Shown piece after piece: positions 24,221-33,148 of a DNA stretch of 64,000 nt. The translations under genes were made by a program, and so were the position numbers. The notes under the pieces are model-generated. The model worked only from the letters and a program-made list of their open reading frames with translations. It was not told the origin of the DNA and ran no database searches. Numbering within the stretch: position 1 is the stretch's first letter; every line of letters begins with the position of its first letter. The stretch is taken from the NCBI GenBank assembly GCA_937923265.1, contig CALAJY010000032.1:1-64000 (forward strand). Direction: 5' to 3'. Origin of the DNA: an uncultured Tissierellia bacterium. Its GTDB lineage: Bacteria; Bacillota; Clostridia; Tissierellales; Peptoniphilaceae.

Positions 24221-25484
24221 ATGACCCGGCAAAGCCGAACAAATTCTACCAATAAATTGGCCGAGGAAAAGATTCCCCGCCTCTTTTTTCAATTAACCCT
24301 TCCCGCGGTTTTCGCCCAACTGGTGAACATGCTCTACAACATGGTGGACCGTATGTACATCAGTCGGATTCCCCAAGTGGGGCAGATTGCCTTGACCGGG
24401 GTCGGTGTGAGCATGCCTCTCATTGTCCTGGTCTCTGCCTTTGCCAACCTCGTTGGATCGGGAGGTTCTCCCCTGGCTGCCAACGCGCTGGGAGCAAAAA
24501 AGACGAAAGAAGCGAACGCCATCCTCCATACCGCCTTCCGACTCTCCCTGCTGCTCGGTGTGCTTCTGCCCGTCCTCTTTCTCCCCTTCCTCTCCCCCCT
24601 TCTTCGCTTGGTGGGAGCGAGTTCCGACAGTCTGCCCTATGCCCGGGCCTATGGCCGGATCTACCCTCTTGATTTTCGTCTTCCGGATGGGGGTGGAAGG
24701 GGCCGCCTTGGCGACCATCCTGTCACAGTTCTTGTCGGCGGCTTGGGTTCTCCTCTTTCTCTGTCGAAAGGGGGAGCTCCGCCTCAACGGAAGCGCAAAA
24801 AAATTCACGCCCGACCTTGCCAAGCGGATCTGTGCCCTCGGCTTCTCCCCGTTTATCATGACCTCCACGGAGAGTCTGTTACAGATCGTCTTCAACCGCT
24901 CTCTCCTTCATTATGGAGGGGACCTCTACGTGGCCACCATGTCCATTAACGGCTTGCTGATGCAGATGCTCCTACTGCCTTTAAACGGCTTTGCCCAGGG
25001 ATCCACCCCCATCACCAGCTACAACTATGGGGCGAGGAATGTCCGGAGAGTCCGGGAGAACATTCGGTTGTTGCTTCGCATCTCCTTTGGCTATTCCCTC
25101 CTCTGCCTCCTTGCCGTCCTCCTCTTTCCCGGCTTCTTTGTGGGACTCTTTCAAACCCGGGAGCCTCTCACCTCCCACACCATTGCCCTTCTTCGTCTTT
25201 ACTGCTTGGGTCTGGGAATGCTGGGACTCCAGATTTCCTGCCAGCAGAGTTTCATCGCCTTCGGACAAGCCAAGATCTCCACCTTCCTGGCCCTTCTTCG
25301 GAAGATGATCCTGCTCATTCCCATGATCCTCATCCTGCCTCACTTTTTTCAGCCGGAGGTGGTCGCGATCTATGCCGCCGAGCCCATCGCCGATATTCTT
25401 GCCGCCCTGGTCACAAGCATTGCCTTTTACCGGTACTTCCGCGAGCTCCTTCAGACGATGAGGAACGATTCCCTACCGGAGTAA
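24221..25484 (+). pseudogene. MATE-family efflux pump, broken by an internal out-of-frame deletion
   Basis: The 5' part (24221 to about 24665) encodes KLAEEKIPRLFFQLTLPAVF, MLYNMVDRMYISRI and SPLAANALGAKKTKEANAIL, a normal MATE N-terminus with a good GGAGG. The rest (about 24670 to 25484) is in another frame and resumes at LLIFVFRMGVEGAALATILS, running to the family C-terminus. Compared with intact NorM/MepA-type proteins, about 40 residues between the TM4/TM5 region (YARAYGRIY) and the DP-LLIFVF block are missing. This is therefore a deletion with frame loss, not a one-base error. Both halves are otherwise well preserved, so the loss looks recent. It is followed by a strong terminator. Confidence 0.82.
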
Positions 25485-25500
25485 AGAGGCCACAAACCGA

Positions 25501-25547
25501 AAAACGGTCCTCGGAGAAGAGATTCCTTCTCCGAGGACCGTTTTTTT
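25501..25547. terminator. Bidirectional terminator between the MATE remnant and the L,D-transpeptidase
   Basis: Perfect 15-bp stem CGGTCCTCGGAGAAG/CTTCTCCGAGGACCG with a 6-nt loop, A-run on one side and seven T on the other. Confidence 0.95.
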
Positions 25548-26942
25548 CTAAATTTTCTCTTGGGGAGAGTCTGAACTGCTGCTCTCGTAGATCACCACCG
25601 GGGTTCCGGTGGTGAAATTTTCAAAGAGGGTTTTGGCCAGATCGGGCGGACAGTTGATGCAGCCATTAGAGCCATTTCCTTTATAAATGGTTCCCCCAAA
25701 CTGCTTTCTCCAACCCGCATCGTGGAGCCCCACGCCGCCCCAGTTTACGGGCATCCAGTAGCTCACGGGCGTCTCATATTTCTTGGTGGAATTGATAATC
25801 TGGCCACGCAGGATGCGATCTTTTTCTCGAGACCAAATCACATTGACCCCAACCGGGGTCTCATTCTCCTTGTTGACCATCCCGGTCACCACGTCTCCCT
25901 GGGTGAGCAGCTTTCCGTCTTTATACGCCCAGAGGTGTTGTCGGGAGATGTCCACCTCCACATAGGTGGATCCGATGTCATCCTTCTCCCGCCGACTCCC
26001 TCTGATTCGGTAAATGGGCTCGATCTTGTGGTCCCCACCTTTTTGGAGACACTCCCGGAGTTTCTTCGTGGTGGCGTTGACCGAAATCTGCCAGCCGTAG
26101 ATGCCACCGGGGACGGTGATCTCCCCCAAGCCGGTGGCCTTAAACTTGCGAGGCTTTCCATAGGTGTCGGTCTCCTGGGCCATTCTTGCCACCCAGCTCC
26201 GCACTTGGTCCTGTTGGAGAGCAACCTTTCCCTCTTTCGTATAGGCAATCATCTCTGCCAAAGCAGCCGGCGTAAGCTCATAGCTTCGGTCCTTAAAGTC
26301 AAAGACCACATGGCTTCCCAAGAGGTGGTTGGCCTCCTCCTTGGCCCGGACCAGGGCGGAATCCTTGGCCCTTCTCTGGGGGGCGTCGTAGTAGGAATCC
26401 AGAGTTACCAGCCTTTCTTCCCGAAGAAAGGCCTCGGAAATGGCTTTTCTGAGGTTGGCTTCGCTCAGGCGGTTTCCTTCCTTCTCCGGAACAATTTCCG
26501 CGCCCTTGGCACGGATGACAAGCTTGGCATCCTCGGGAGCCTCTTGACCTTCCAATAAGGCCGACCGGGCAATTTTCTCTTTTAACTTTTCCTCATCAAA
26601 TTTCACCCGGTATTCGGCCCGGTAGGGATGGCTGCGAAACACCTCAATCGGCCACGCCCACAGCCGTTCCGCCGGCTTTTGCACCCGTTCTAACCGATAG
26701 CGAAAATTCAGCTCCTGCTCCGTCATCGTCAACTTGTGACCCTTTCTTCCCTGAAGAACATAGGGCTCGGTGGAGATCGGCTTTTCCAAGAGGGTCGATC
26801 GGCTTTGCAGAGCCGCTGCTTTTCCATTCACGGTCGTTTTCGGGAAACTCACCATGGAAAAGATCAAGAACCCGGAAAGATAAAGTAATACGAGGGCCAG
26901 CAAGCTCAGTGCAACGCCTCGATGTTTTTGAATGAATTTCAT
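25548..26942 (-). CDS. Membrane-anchored L,D-transpeptidase (YkuD domain)
   Basis: 464 residues. One N-terminal membrane anchor (~10-30, VALSLLALVLLYLSGFLIF) precedes a long extracellular region of the peptidoglycan-binding type found in clostridial L,D-transpeptidases (~40-320). The YkuD catalytic domain (~335-455) has STYVEVDISRQHLWAYKDGK, ETPVG, catalytic-type His407 (LHDAGWRK) and Cys428 (GSNGCINC). It would make 3-3 cross-links or attach proteins to the wall. The usual SHGC motif reads SNGC, and a second Cys (431) follows. AAGGAG precedes the ATG. It stands alone, convergent to the MATE remnant. Confidence 0.93.
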   Translation of the reverse strand: MKFIQKHRGVALSLLALVLLYLSGFLIFSMVSFPKTTVNGKAAALQSRSTLLEKPISTEPYVLQGRKGHKLTMTEQELNFRYRLERVQKPAERLWAWPIEVFRSHPYRAEYRVKFDEEKLKEKIARSALLEGQEAPEDAKLVIRAKGAEIVPEKEGNRLSEANLRKAISEAFLREERLVTLDSYYDAPQRRAKDSALVRAKEEANHLLGSHVVFDFKDRSYELTPAALAEMIAYTKEGKVALQQDQVRSWVARMAQETDTYGKPRKFKATGLGEITVPGGIYGWQISVNATTKKLRECLQKGGDHKIEPIYRIRGSRREKDDIGSTYVEVDISRQHLWAYKDGKLLTQGDVVTGMVNKENETPVGVNVIWSREKDRILRGQIINSTKKYETPVSYWMPVNWGGVGLHDAGWRKQFGGTIYKGNGSNGCINCPPDLAKTLFENFTTGTPVVIYESSSSDSPQEKI

Positions 26943-27069
26943 CTCGTCTCCTTTCCCTGAAAACTATCTTTTCCATTCTAGTTTACCATATTGGGAAAGG
27001 ACAAAGGAATGGCTCTTTTTCTCCCCCGACGGATTGTCTCGTCATAAAACCTCCCTCAATCCTCGCCTC

Positions 27070-28239
27070 TCACCGTGGGATTTCCCGCACCCCATCATCG
27101 GGAAGACAGGGAATCAGTTCCGGCGTCAAACCCGTCTGCTTCCGGTAGACCGCCGTAACCCGATCAGAGAAGTCCTCGATGGCCTCTTCTTTCACCAGGG
27201 CGATTCCACAGCCTCCGAAACCCGCTCCCGTCATCCGTGCTCCCAGGCAGGAGGGAACCGCATTGGCTGCCTCCGTGATGGCATCGAGATAGGGCCCGCT
27301 GACTTCATAATCCTGGGACAGGGATCGTTGACTTTCTCTGAGAAGCGCTCCCAGTCTCTCCCAATTCTTCTCTTGGAGCGCCTGCACCGCTTCTCCCACC
27401 CGAACATTTTCCGTGATCACATGACGAGCCCGTTTCTTCAAGATGGGATTCTCCAGCTTTTGTAACAAGGGAAGATCTTCCGACGTCAGGTCGCAGAGAC
27501 AGCGGATCTCTTTTTCCTTCCTGAGGATCGCCAGGGCCTGCTCACACTCCCCCCGCCGTTCGTTGTATTTGGAATCCTTCAATTCCCTTCGCTTCTTGCT
27601 GTTAAGGATCACGGTCCGATAACCGGGAAGATGAAAGGGAATCTGTTCATGAGTCCATTTCGCCGTATCCAGCAACATGGCATGGTCTTTCTTTCCAAAG
27701 CCGATCACATATTGGTCCATCATCCCCGTGTGGAGGCCAAAGAATTCATTCTCGCACCAGATTCCCGCTTCCACCAGATCCCGGATGGGGATCCGGCCGT
27801 CAGCAAAGAGGCTGCTCATCATCTGCCCCAGCAGGAGTTCCAGGCTGGCGGAGGAGCTCAGTCCCGATCCATTGGGGATGTTGCCCCAGACCAGGCCGTC
27901 GAAGCCCCGGAGGGGATACCCTTTTTTCTGAAGCGTCTGAAAAACGCCGGCGCCGTAATTGAGCCAATCCCGCTCTTCCTGGTAGGGGGGAAGCGGAATC
28001 GAAAGACTTCCCCCGGTCTCCATATTCAAGGACCGAAGGCGAATCTCCGATAAGCCATTCGGTCGGGCCACGCCATAGGTACCAATGGTGATGGCAAAGG
28101 GAAAGACTTTCCCGCCATTGTAGTCAATGTGCTCACCAATGAGATTGATGCGACTGGGAGCAAAGAAAAAACGGAGGCCTTCCCCGCTCCCATAAGTCTC
28201 TTCGAAGGCCTTGGCCAGCTTTTGTAAAATTTCTTTCAT
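27070..28239 (-). CDS. galK: Galactokinase
   Basis: 389 residues, GHMP kinase. Substrate motif RINLIGEHIDYNGGKVFPFA, ATP-binding motif NGSGLSSSASLELLLGQMMS, and C-terminal GARMTGAGFGGCGIALV. It phosphorylates alpha-D-galactose to galactose-1-phosphate in the Leloir pathway. The frame is open further upstream, but ATG 28239 (MKEILQKLAKAFEETYG), with AAGAG nearby, shares its A with the TGA of the preceding mutarotase-like gene, so the two are coupled. galT and galE are not in the window. It is last in the mglBAC-mutarotase-galK run. Confidence 0.96.
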   Translation of the reverse strand: MKEILQKLAKAFEETYGSGEGLRFFFAPSRINLIGEHIDYNGGKVFPFAITIGTYGVARPNGLSEIRLRSLNMETGGSLSIPLPPYQEERDWLNYGAGVFQTLQKKGYPLRGFDGLVWGNIPNGSGLSSSASLELLLGQMMSSLFADGRIPIRDLVEAGIWCENEFFGLHTGMMDQYVIGFGKKDHAMLLDTAKWTHEQIPFHLPGYRTVILNSKKRRELKDSKYNERRGECEQALAILRKEKEIRCLCDLTSEDLPLLQKLENPILKKRARHVITENVRVGEAVQALQEKNWERLGALLRESQRSLSQDYEVSGPYLDAITEAANAVPSCLGARMTGAGFGGCGIALVKEEAIEDFSDRVTAVYRKQTGLTPELIPCLPDDGVREIPR

Positions 28240-29156
28240 CACTCTTTCCTCTGTTTCTTTCCGGATCCCGCTTCCTGCAGACCGAGGCGAACCCACCATT
28301 CCCGGACCTGACCGGGATTGATCCAACCCGCCGTCTGATTCTCCATGGCCCGGTCCAGACGATCGTAAAAGGCATTGGAGGGCTCCAGGGCCAGGTTCTT
28401 CTCGCCCCGAAAGCCCCCCGTCGTCACCCAGAGCCCCAGGTAGGGAAGCTGTTGGGCATCGAAGTCCACCGTGTACCTGATCCCGTGCCGGGGATACCGA
28501 ATCTCCCCGTGTCCCTCTTCCAAGGGACCCTCTAGGTAGTATTTAAACGAATCCCCTGCCGGCAGGTCTCGGAGGAAAAATCTCCCCCGGTCCAGGTCAA
28601 CAACCTGTTTTCGATTGACTTCTTTGAGAGGGGGATGCAGAGGGAGGTGCACCTCGCAATCATCTTCCAAGCGAACCAATCCATGCAGGGCCCACAGCCA
28701 GGGGCAGGGACTCTCTCCCCAGTTTCGCAGCTGATATCTCAGAAGGAGGCCCTCCTCCTCCAAAAGGACCTCCCGGCGCAGGGTAAGCGGCAGCGATCGG
28801 AGAGCGACCTCCGCCACAAGCCGGTCATTCTGTCGGCTCTCCTCTTCCCGCACGGTCCAGGGTAAGGACCAACAGTCTCCGTGGTCGGGAAGCTTCCTCT
28901 TTCCGGGGAGCACACAGGGATCAATCGTGGGAAGACAGTCATCCAGTCCCGAGCAGTCATATTGCGAAAAGGGGGCTCCCCAGGTCGCTTGCGGATAGGC
29001 CCGGTTGATGTCCCCGGTTTCTTCCATTTTTTCGGCTTGAAAAAGCAGTTCAAAGTGCTTCTTCTTATGGTAAATACTCCGAATCCGACAGCCCCGGTCC
29101 GGGAGCACCGCTACGTAGATTGTTTCGTTTTCCCGTTCGATTTGTCGAAGAACCAT
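28239..29156 (-). CDS. Aldose 1-epimerase-like protein (galactose mutarotase superfamily)
   Basis: 305 residues from ATG 29156, which has AAAGGAG upstream; earlier in-frame codons lack a site. Beta-rich mutarotase-like features include AVLPDRGCRIRSIYHKKKHF, WGAPFSQYDCSGLDDCLPTI and the C-terminal LALEPSNAFYDRLDRAM. It probably supplies the alpha anomer for the GalK encoded immediately downstream (1-nt overlap). The match is to the superfamily rather than to classical GalM, and catalytic His and Glu cannot be assigned with confidence by eye. Confidence 0.8.
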   Translation of the reverse strand: MVLRQIERENETIYVAVLPDRGCRIRSIYHKKKHFELLFQAEKMEETGDINRAYPQATWGAPFSQYDCSGLDDCLPTIDPCVLPGKRKLPDHGDCWSLPWTVREEESRQNDRLVAEVALRSLPLTLRREVLLEEEGLLLRYQLRNWGESPCPWLWALHGLVRLEDDCEVHLPLHPPLKEVNRKQVVDLDRGRFFLRDLPAGDSFKYYLEGPLEEGHGEIRYPRHGIRYTVDFDAQQLPYLGLWVTTGGFRGEKNLALEPSNAFYDRLDRAMENQTAGWINPGQVREWWVRLGLQEAGSGKKQRKE

Positions 29157-29172
29157 AGGGCTCCTTTCATAA

Positions 29173-29201
29173 AAGAGGGGCTGTACCTTCGTAACAGCCC
29201 C
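29173..29201 (-). terminator. Weak terminator or attenuator between mglC and the mutarotase gene
   Basis: Stem GGGGCTGT/ACAGCCCC with a 9-nt loop. On the minus strand it is followed by TCTTTTATG, a poor T-run, so partial read-through into the mutarotase and galK genes is likely. Confidence 0.6.
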
Positions 29202-29226
29202 AACCTTCTCTTCTCTTGTTCCCCTC

Positions 29227-30255
29227 TTATTTTTTCCGCATGGTTTTGCGAATATCCAGGGCAACGGCAACCACGATGACAATTCCCTGGAAGATGTTGG
29301 TCATCTCCGGCGAAATGCCCAGGAACTGCAGGCAGGTCTTTAACATCTCAAAGACCAAAACGCCCAGGAAGACTCCCGGAACGGTTCCCACACCACCTGC
29401 GGTGGAAACACCACCGATGGTCGCCGCCGCAATGGCCTCCAGTTCGTATCCGGTTCCTGCCGAAACCGCTGCCGATCCCGTTTTTGCCGTCAGCAGGAAT
29501 CCCGCCAAACCATAGAGAAGACCCGCCAAGCTAAAGATCAAAATCTTTGACCGCTTCGTATTAACGCCCGAGACCTCCGCGGCAACCTCGTTCCCGCCGA
29601 TGGCATACATGTACTTTCCATAGGTTGTTCTTCGATAAAGAATATGCATGAGGATGCCCAGGAAAACCGCCACGAAGAAAATCCAGGGTAGGGTAATCGG
29701 TCCCAGCTTTAGGCCACTCACCCCGAAGAAGGTGAAGTTGGAATTCAGGGAGCCGATCGGCACGTTCTTAGACAGGATCATGTTCAAACCATAGATTGCA
29801 ATCTGGGTACCCAGGGTCGCAATAAAGGGTGGCACATAGAAGAAGGCGATGATCAATCCATTGATCAGTCCCATGAGCAGGCCCACCGCCAGCGCTGCCA
29901 GCAGGGCGACGAGAATGGGAGATCCTGCCACCTGTTCATAGAGAACGCCTGCGGAGGCATCGGGCCTCTGCAACATGACCGCCGTGATGACCGCAGCAAG
30001 ACCCACGACACGACCGGCGGACAGGTCCGTTCCTCGAATAATCAAGCAGCCGGAGACCCCCAGTGCGATGACAAAGCGGACCGACACGTTCATCAGGATA
30101 TTCTTCATGTTCTCAAAAGTGAGAAAGGTGGTGGCCCGAAACGCCGTGTAGATTGCCATGATGATGATGACCACAATCAGGGCGTTTTCAATGAGCCAAT
30201 TCTTTACGGTGCCGCTTTTCCGCTCCGCTGGGGTCGTTTTCGATTTTTCGTTCAT
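29227..30255 (-). CDS. mglC: Galactose/methylgalactoside ABC transporter permease
   Basis: 342 residues, BPD_transp_2 family. Roughly 8-10 transmembrane segments include NALIVVIIIMAIYTAFRATT, VIALGVSGCLIIRGTDLSAG and the ABC-contact region IGGNEVAAEVSGVNTKRSK. The late block AIAAATIGGVSTAGGVGTVP is typical of MglC/RbsC permeases. It forms the membrane channel for the MglA ATPase and MglB binding protein. GGAAGGAG precedes the ATG, 17 bp after mglA. Confidence 0.95.
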   Translation of the reverse strand: MNEKSKTTPAERKSGTVKNWLIENALIVVIIIMAIYTAFRATTFLTFENMKNILMNVSVRFVIALGVSGCLIIRGTDLSAGRVVGLAAVITAVMLQRPDASAGVLYEQVAGSPILVALLAALAVGLLMGLINGLIIAFFYVPPFIATLGTQIAIYGLNMILSKNVPIGSLNSNFTFFGVSGLKLGPITLPWIFFVAVFLGILMHILYRRTTYGKYMYAIGGNEVAAEVSGVNTKRSKILIFSLAGLLYGLAGFLLTAKTGSAAVSAGTGYELEAIAAATIGGVSTAGGVGTVPGVFLGVLVFEMLKTCLQFLGISPEMTNIFQGIVIVVAVALDIRKTMRKK

Positions 30256-30271
30256 TCTGGACTCCTTCCTT

Positions 30272-31804
30272 CTATCCTTCCACCACGGGTTCTTTTGTGG
30301 TTTTCGCCATGAACCGAGTGGCTAATTCCATGATCTTTTCCTGGCTGGCATCCTCCGTTTTGAGGTAGCCGGAAATGCGTCCCTCGCACATGACCATGAT
30401 CCGATCGGTGATGCCCAGGACCTCACTCATCTCCGAGGAAATCATGATGACGGATTTTCCCTGCCGGGAGAGCTCATCGATGATCTCATAGATTTCGTAC
30501 TTCGCACCGACATCAATGCCTCGGGTCGGTTCATCCAGGATAAAGATATCCGGCTGCGTTGCCAACCAGCGGGCCAAAATCACCTTCTGCTGGTTTCCTC
30601 CCGACAGGGACTCAATGGTTGTTTGAGAACTGGGGGCCTTGATCTGCAGGGCCTGAATGCCCTGGTCCACCACCTCTTCCATCTTTCCCTTTTTTAAGAG
30701 CCCCATGTGGACAAAGTCCCGGATGGAGGCAATGGTTATGTTGTCGGCGATGGATAAAACACCGAAGATACCGGATTCACGGCGATCCTCGGTAACGAGA
30801 GCGATTCCGTTTTTGATGGCATCTTTGGGCTCTCGGATTGTCACGGGTCGGCCATTGAGATAGATCTCCCCGCCCGGCACATGCTCACGAAGGCCAAACA
30901 CCGCTTCCATGAGTTCCGATCGTTGGGCGCCCACAAGACCCGCAACGCCCAGAATCTCGCCCCGGTTGAGCTGGAAGGAGCACTCTTTGAAGGAAAGGGG
31001 GTTGGGTGAGGTGAAATTTCTGACATCGAGCATCAGATCCGCCGTGGATTCATTCACATGGTCCGGGAACTGGTTGTCCAGCTTCCGACCCACCATCCGC
31101 CGAATGATTTCTTCCGTGCTTATGGAGGCAGCGTCATAGGTCCCCACGTAGGTTCCATCCCGCATGATCGTAATCTTGTCCGCAATCTTCTTGATCTCGT
31201 CCATCTTATGAGAAATATAAATAATGGCAATCCCCTGCTGACAGAGGTCGCGAATGATGGCAAATAATTTATCCACTTCATTGGACGTCAAAGAAGAGGT
31301 CGGTTCATCCATGATGATCACCTTGGCATGGTGAGAAATCGCCTTGGCGATTTCCACGGATTGCTGCTGCGAAATGGTCAGATTCGCCAGCAAGGTCGTT
31401 GGCTTTACCTCCAACCCCACCGTTTTCAGGTACTTCGCCGTCTCCTCATTCATCTTTCCTTGGTCGACAAAGAGGCCTTTTCTCGGGTAGTTTCCCAAAA
31501 AGATATTCTCCGCGACAGACATCATGGGAATTGGTTGCAGTTCCTGGTGAATCATGGCGATCCCCGCATCCAGGGCTTCCTTGGAGTTCTTAAAATGAAC
31601 GTCTTTTTCATTTAAAAGAATCTCGCCCTCATCGCGAAAATAGATTCCATAGAGGCACTTCATCAAGGTGGATTTCCCGGCTCCGTTTTCCCCCATGAGA
31701 GCATGGACCTGGCCCTTCTCTATGGTTAGATTCACACCGTCTAGCGCCTGTACGCCGGGAAAGGCCTTCCTGATATTTTTCATTTCCAGAATCACATCAC
31801 TCAT
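30272..31804 (-). CDS. mglA: Galactose/methylgalactoside ABC transporter ATPase
   Basis: 510 residues, two fused ABC domains as in all sugar ATPases of the MglA/RbsA class. First domain: Walker A GENGAGKST, signature LTISQQQSVEIAKAI, Walker B VIIMDEPTSSL. Second domain: degenerate Walker A (GLVGAQRSELMEAVFG), then LSGGNQQKVILARWLA and IFILDEPTRGIDVG. It energises galactose uptake at the inner face of the membrane. A stem-loop separates it from mglB; mglC follows at once. Confidence 0.96.
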   Translation of the reverse strand: MSDVILEMKNIRKAFPGVQALDGVNLTIEKGQVHALMGENGAGKSTLMKCLYGIYFRDEGEILLNEKDVHFKNSKEALDAGIAMIHQELQPIPMMSVAENIFLGNYPRKGLFVDQGKMNEETAKYLKTVGLEVKPTTLLANLTISQQQSVEIAKAISHHAKVIIMDEPTSSLTSNEVDKLFAIIRDLCQQGIAIIYISHKMDEIKKIADKITIMRDGTYVGTYDAASISTEEIIRRMVGRKLDNQFPDHVNESTADLMLDVRNFTSPNPLSFKECSFQLNRGEILGVAGLVGAQRSELMEAVFGLREHVPGGEIYLNGRPVTIREPKDAIKNGIALVTEDRRESGIFGVLSIADNITIASIRDFVHMGLLKKGKMEEVVDQGIQALQIKAPSSQTTIESLSGGNQQKVILARWLATQPDIFILDEPTRGIDVGAKYEIYEIIDELSRQGKSVIMISSEMSEVLGITDRIMVMCEGRISGYLKTEDASQEKIMELATRFMAKTTKEPVVEG

Positions 31805-31858
31805 TCCGATTCCCTTTCCGTTTTTTTCGTTCCCTCAATCTTTCTCTTGATATGAAGA

Positions 31859-31881
31859 GAGACGCCGGATCCCGGCGTCTC
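31859..31881 (-). other. Intercistronic stem-loop between mglB and mglA
   Basis: Perfect 10-bp inverted repeat GAGACGCCGG/CCGGCGTCTC with a 3-nt loop, in the 98-bp gap. No T-run follows on the minus strand, so it is more likely an mRNA-stabilising or partial-termination element that raises binding-protein output over ATPase and permease. Confidence 0.75.
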
Positions 31882-31902
31882 CGCTTCAACAACCTTTATT
31901 TG

Positions 31903-33069
31903 TTATTTGCTGGTACCGTACTGGTCTTTCAACCGCTTCTGGTACTCTTCCATGGTCTCTGCCCGGTATTCCAACCGCTTCAATTGCGAGTCTTCCGGCT
32001 TCTGGACCTTGACATAGTCATGCCAGTAGTAAGGCTTCACGTCCTTGCCATTGAGCATCTCGATGCCAATCTCCGCAGCGGTATGTGCCTGGTTATAGTA
32101 GTCGTTCAAAACAGTGCCCGTGAATTCATTCTTACCGATGAGTTCCACAACCTCGGGAAGCGCATCCACGCCGACAATATAGATGTCTTTGTTGACCGTC
32201 CGTCCCGCACTCTTGATGGCCTGAATCGCACCCAGTGCCATCCCATCGTTGTTGGAGAAAATCACTTCCAAGCTGTTTCCGTTTTTGCTCAACGCGTTGG
32301 CTGCAATTTCCTGGCCCTTGGCCTGATCCCAGTTTCCGCGCTGTTCGTCCAGCTTCTCCGTCTTGATGGCCTTTTCCAAGGTCTCAATGGAGTATTTGGT
32401 CCGCTGTTCTGCGTCCACGTTTCCGGCATCTCCCATGATCATCAGGTAGGAAACCTTTCCGTCCCCATTGACATCGCCCTTGTTCTCCAGGTTGGCGATC
32501 ATGTCTCCCTGGAAAATTCCGGACTGACGAGCATCAACGCCCACATAAGTAATCTTTCCCGGCCAAAGTCCCATGGTCTCCTGGGTCGGCTCCCGGTTTA
32601 CAAAAACCACTGGAATGTTCGCGGCCTTGGCTTCCTGGATAATGGCATCGGAACCCGTCGGATCGACCAGGTTTGCGATGATTAAATCCTTTTTCTGAGC
32701 AATGAAGTTCTTCAGCTGTTCCGTCTGTGTGGACTGGTCATTCTTTCCATCCTGGAATTCCAGATGATAGGTTTTCCCATCCTTGGCGGAAAGCTCATCG
32801 AAGTACTTCTGCAGTTCCTTCCGATAGAGGGTCATGAAATTGTCGTTGTACTGATAGATTGCAACTCCGATCTCATAGGACTTGCCAGACTTGGCGTCCT
32901 CTTTTCCCCCGTCTTTGTCTTCCGAACCCTTGGAAGAAGCCGTTTCTTCCTTGGAAACCTCTGCTTTCCCCGATTCCGTTTTCTTTTCTCCACTTTGTCC
33001 GCAGGATGCTAGGGTGAAGATCATAGCCAGCGCCAACATCAGGGACATGAGCTTGGTAAGTTTTTTCAT
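31903..33069 (-). CDS. mglB: Galactose/glucose-binding lipoprotein
   Basis: 388 residues. Lipoprotein signal MKKLTKLMSLMLALAMIFTL-AS-C with Cys23, then a low-complexity Glu/Lys/Ser linker (~25-62), then a periplasmic-binding-protein fold starting YEIGVAIYQYNDNFM. The calcium-binding loop of galactose-binding proteins is recognisable (DVNGDGKVSYLM), as is VNREPTQET and FSNNDGMALGAIQAI. It captures galactose or glucose outside the membrane for MglAC. AGGAGG precedes the ATG. It is first in the operon, under the promoter and operator at 33104-33132. Confidence 0.95.
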   Translation of the reverse strand: MKKLTKLMSLMLALAMIFTLASCGQSGEKKTESGKAEVSKEETASSKGSEDKDGGKEDAKSGKSYEIGVAIYQYNDNFMTLYRKELQKYFDELSAKDGKTYHLEFQDGKNDQSTQTEQLKNFIAQKKDLIIANLVDPTGSDAIIQEAKAANIPVVFVNREPTQETMGLWPGKITYVGVDARQSGIFQGDMIANLENKGDVNGDGKVSYLMIMGDAGNVDAEQRTKYSIETLEKAIKTEKLDEQRGNWDQAKGQEIAANALSKNGNSLEVIFSNNDGMALGAIQAIKSAGRTVNKDIYIVGVDALPEVVELIGKNEFTGTVLNDYYNQAHTAAEIGIEMLNGKDVKPYYWHDYVKVQKPEDSQLKRLEYRAETMEEYQKRLKDQYGTSK

Positions 33070-33103
33070 ACAACCCTCCTATTTAAATTTAAAAGTTCAT
33101 CTT

Positions 33104-33132
33104 ATTTTAGATAACGTTTTCAGACTTGTCAA
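33104..33132 (-). promoter_or_regulatory. mgl operon promoter
   Basis: Minus strand: perfect -35 TTGACA (33127-33132), a 17-base spacer and -10 TAAAAT (33104-33109). The 5' leader is about 30 nt. Confidence 0.85.
33109..33122. promoter_or_regulatory. cre-like / LacI-family operator in the mgl promoter
   Basis: The minus strand reads TGAAAACGTTATCT in the spacer of the mgl promoter. It fits the catabolite-responsive element (TGWNANCGNTNWCA) except for the last base, and also the CG-centred palindromes of GalR/LacI-family repressors. Occupancy would block RNA polymerase. Confidence 0.7.
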
Positions 33133-33148
33133 CCTCAGGAATTATTTT

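Noticed and set aside
24221..25484. Simple sequencing frameshift in the MATE gene
   Set aside because: Besides the frame change, a block of about 40 family residues is missing, so a deletion is the better explanation.
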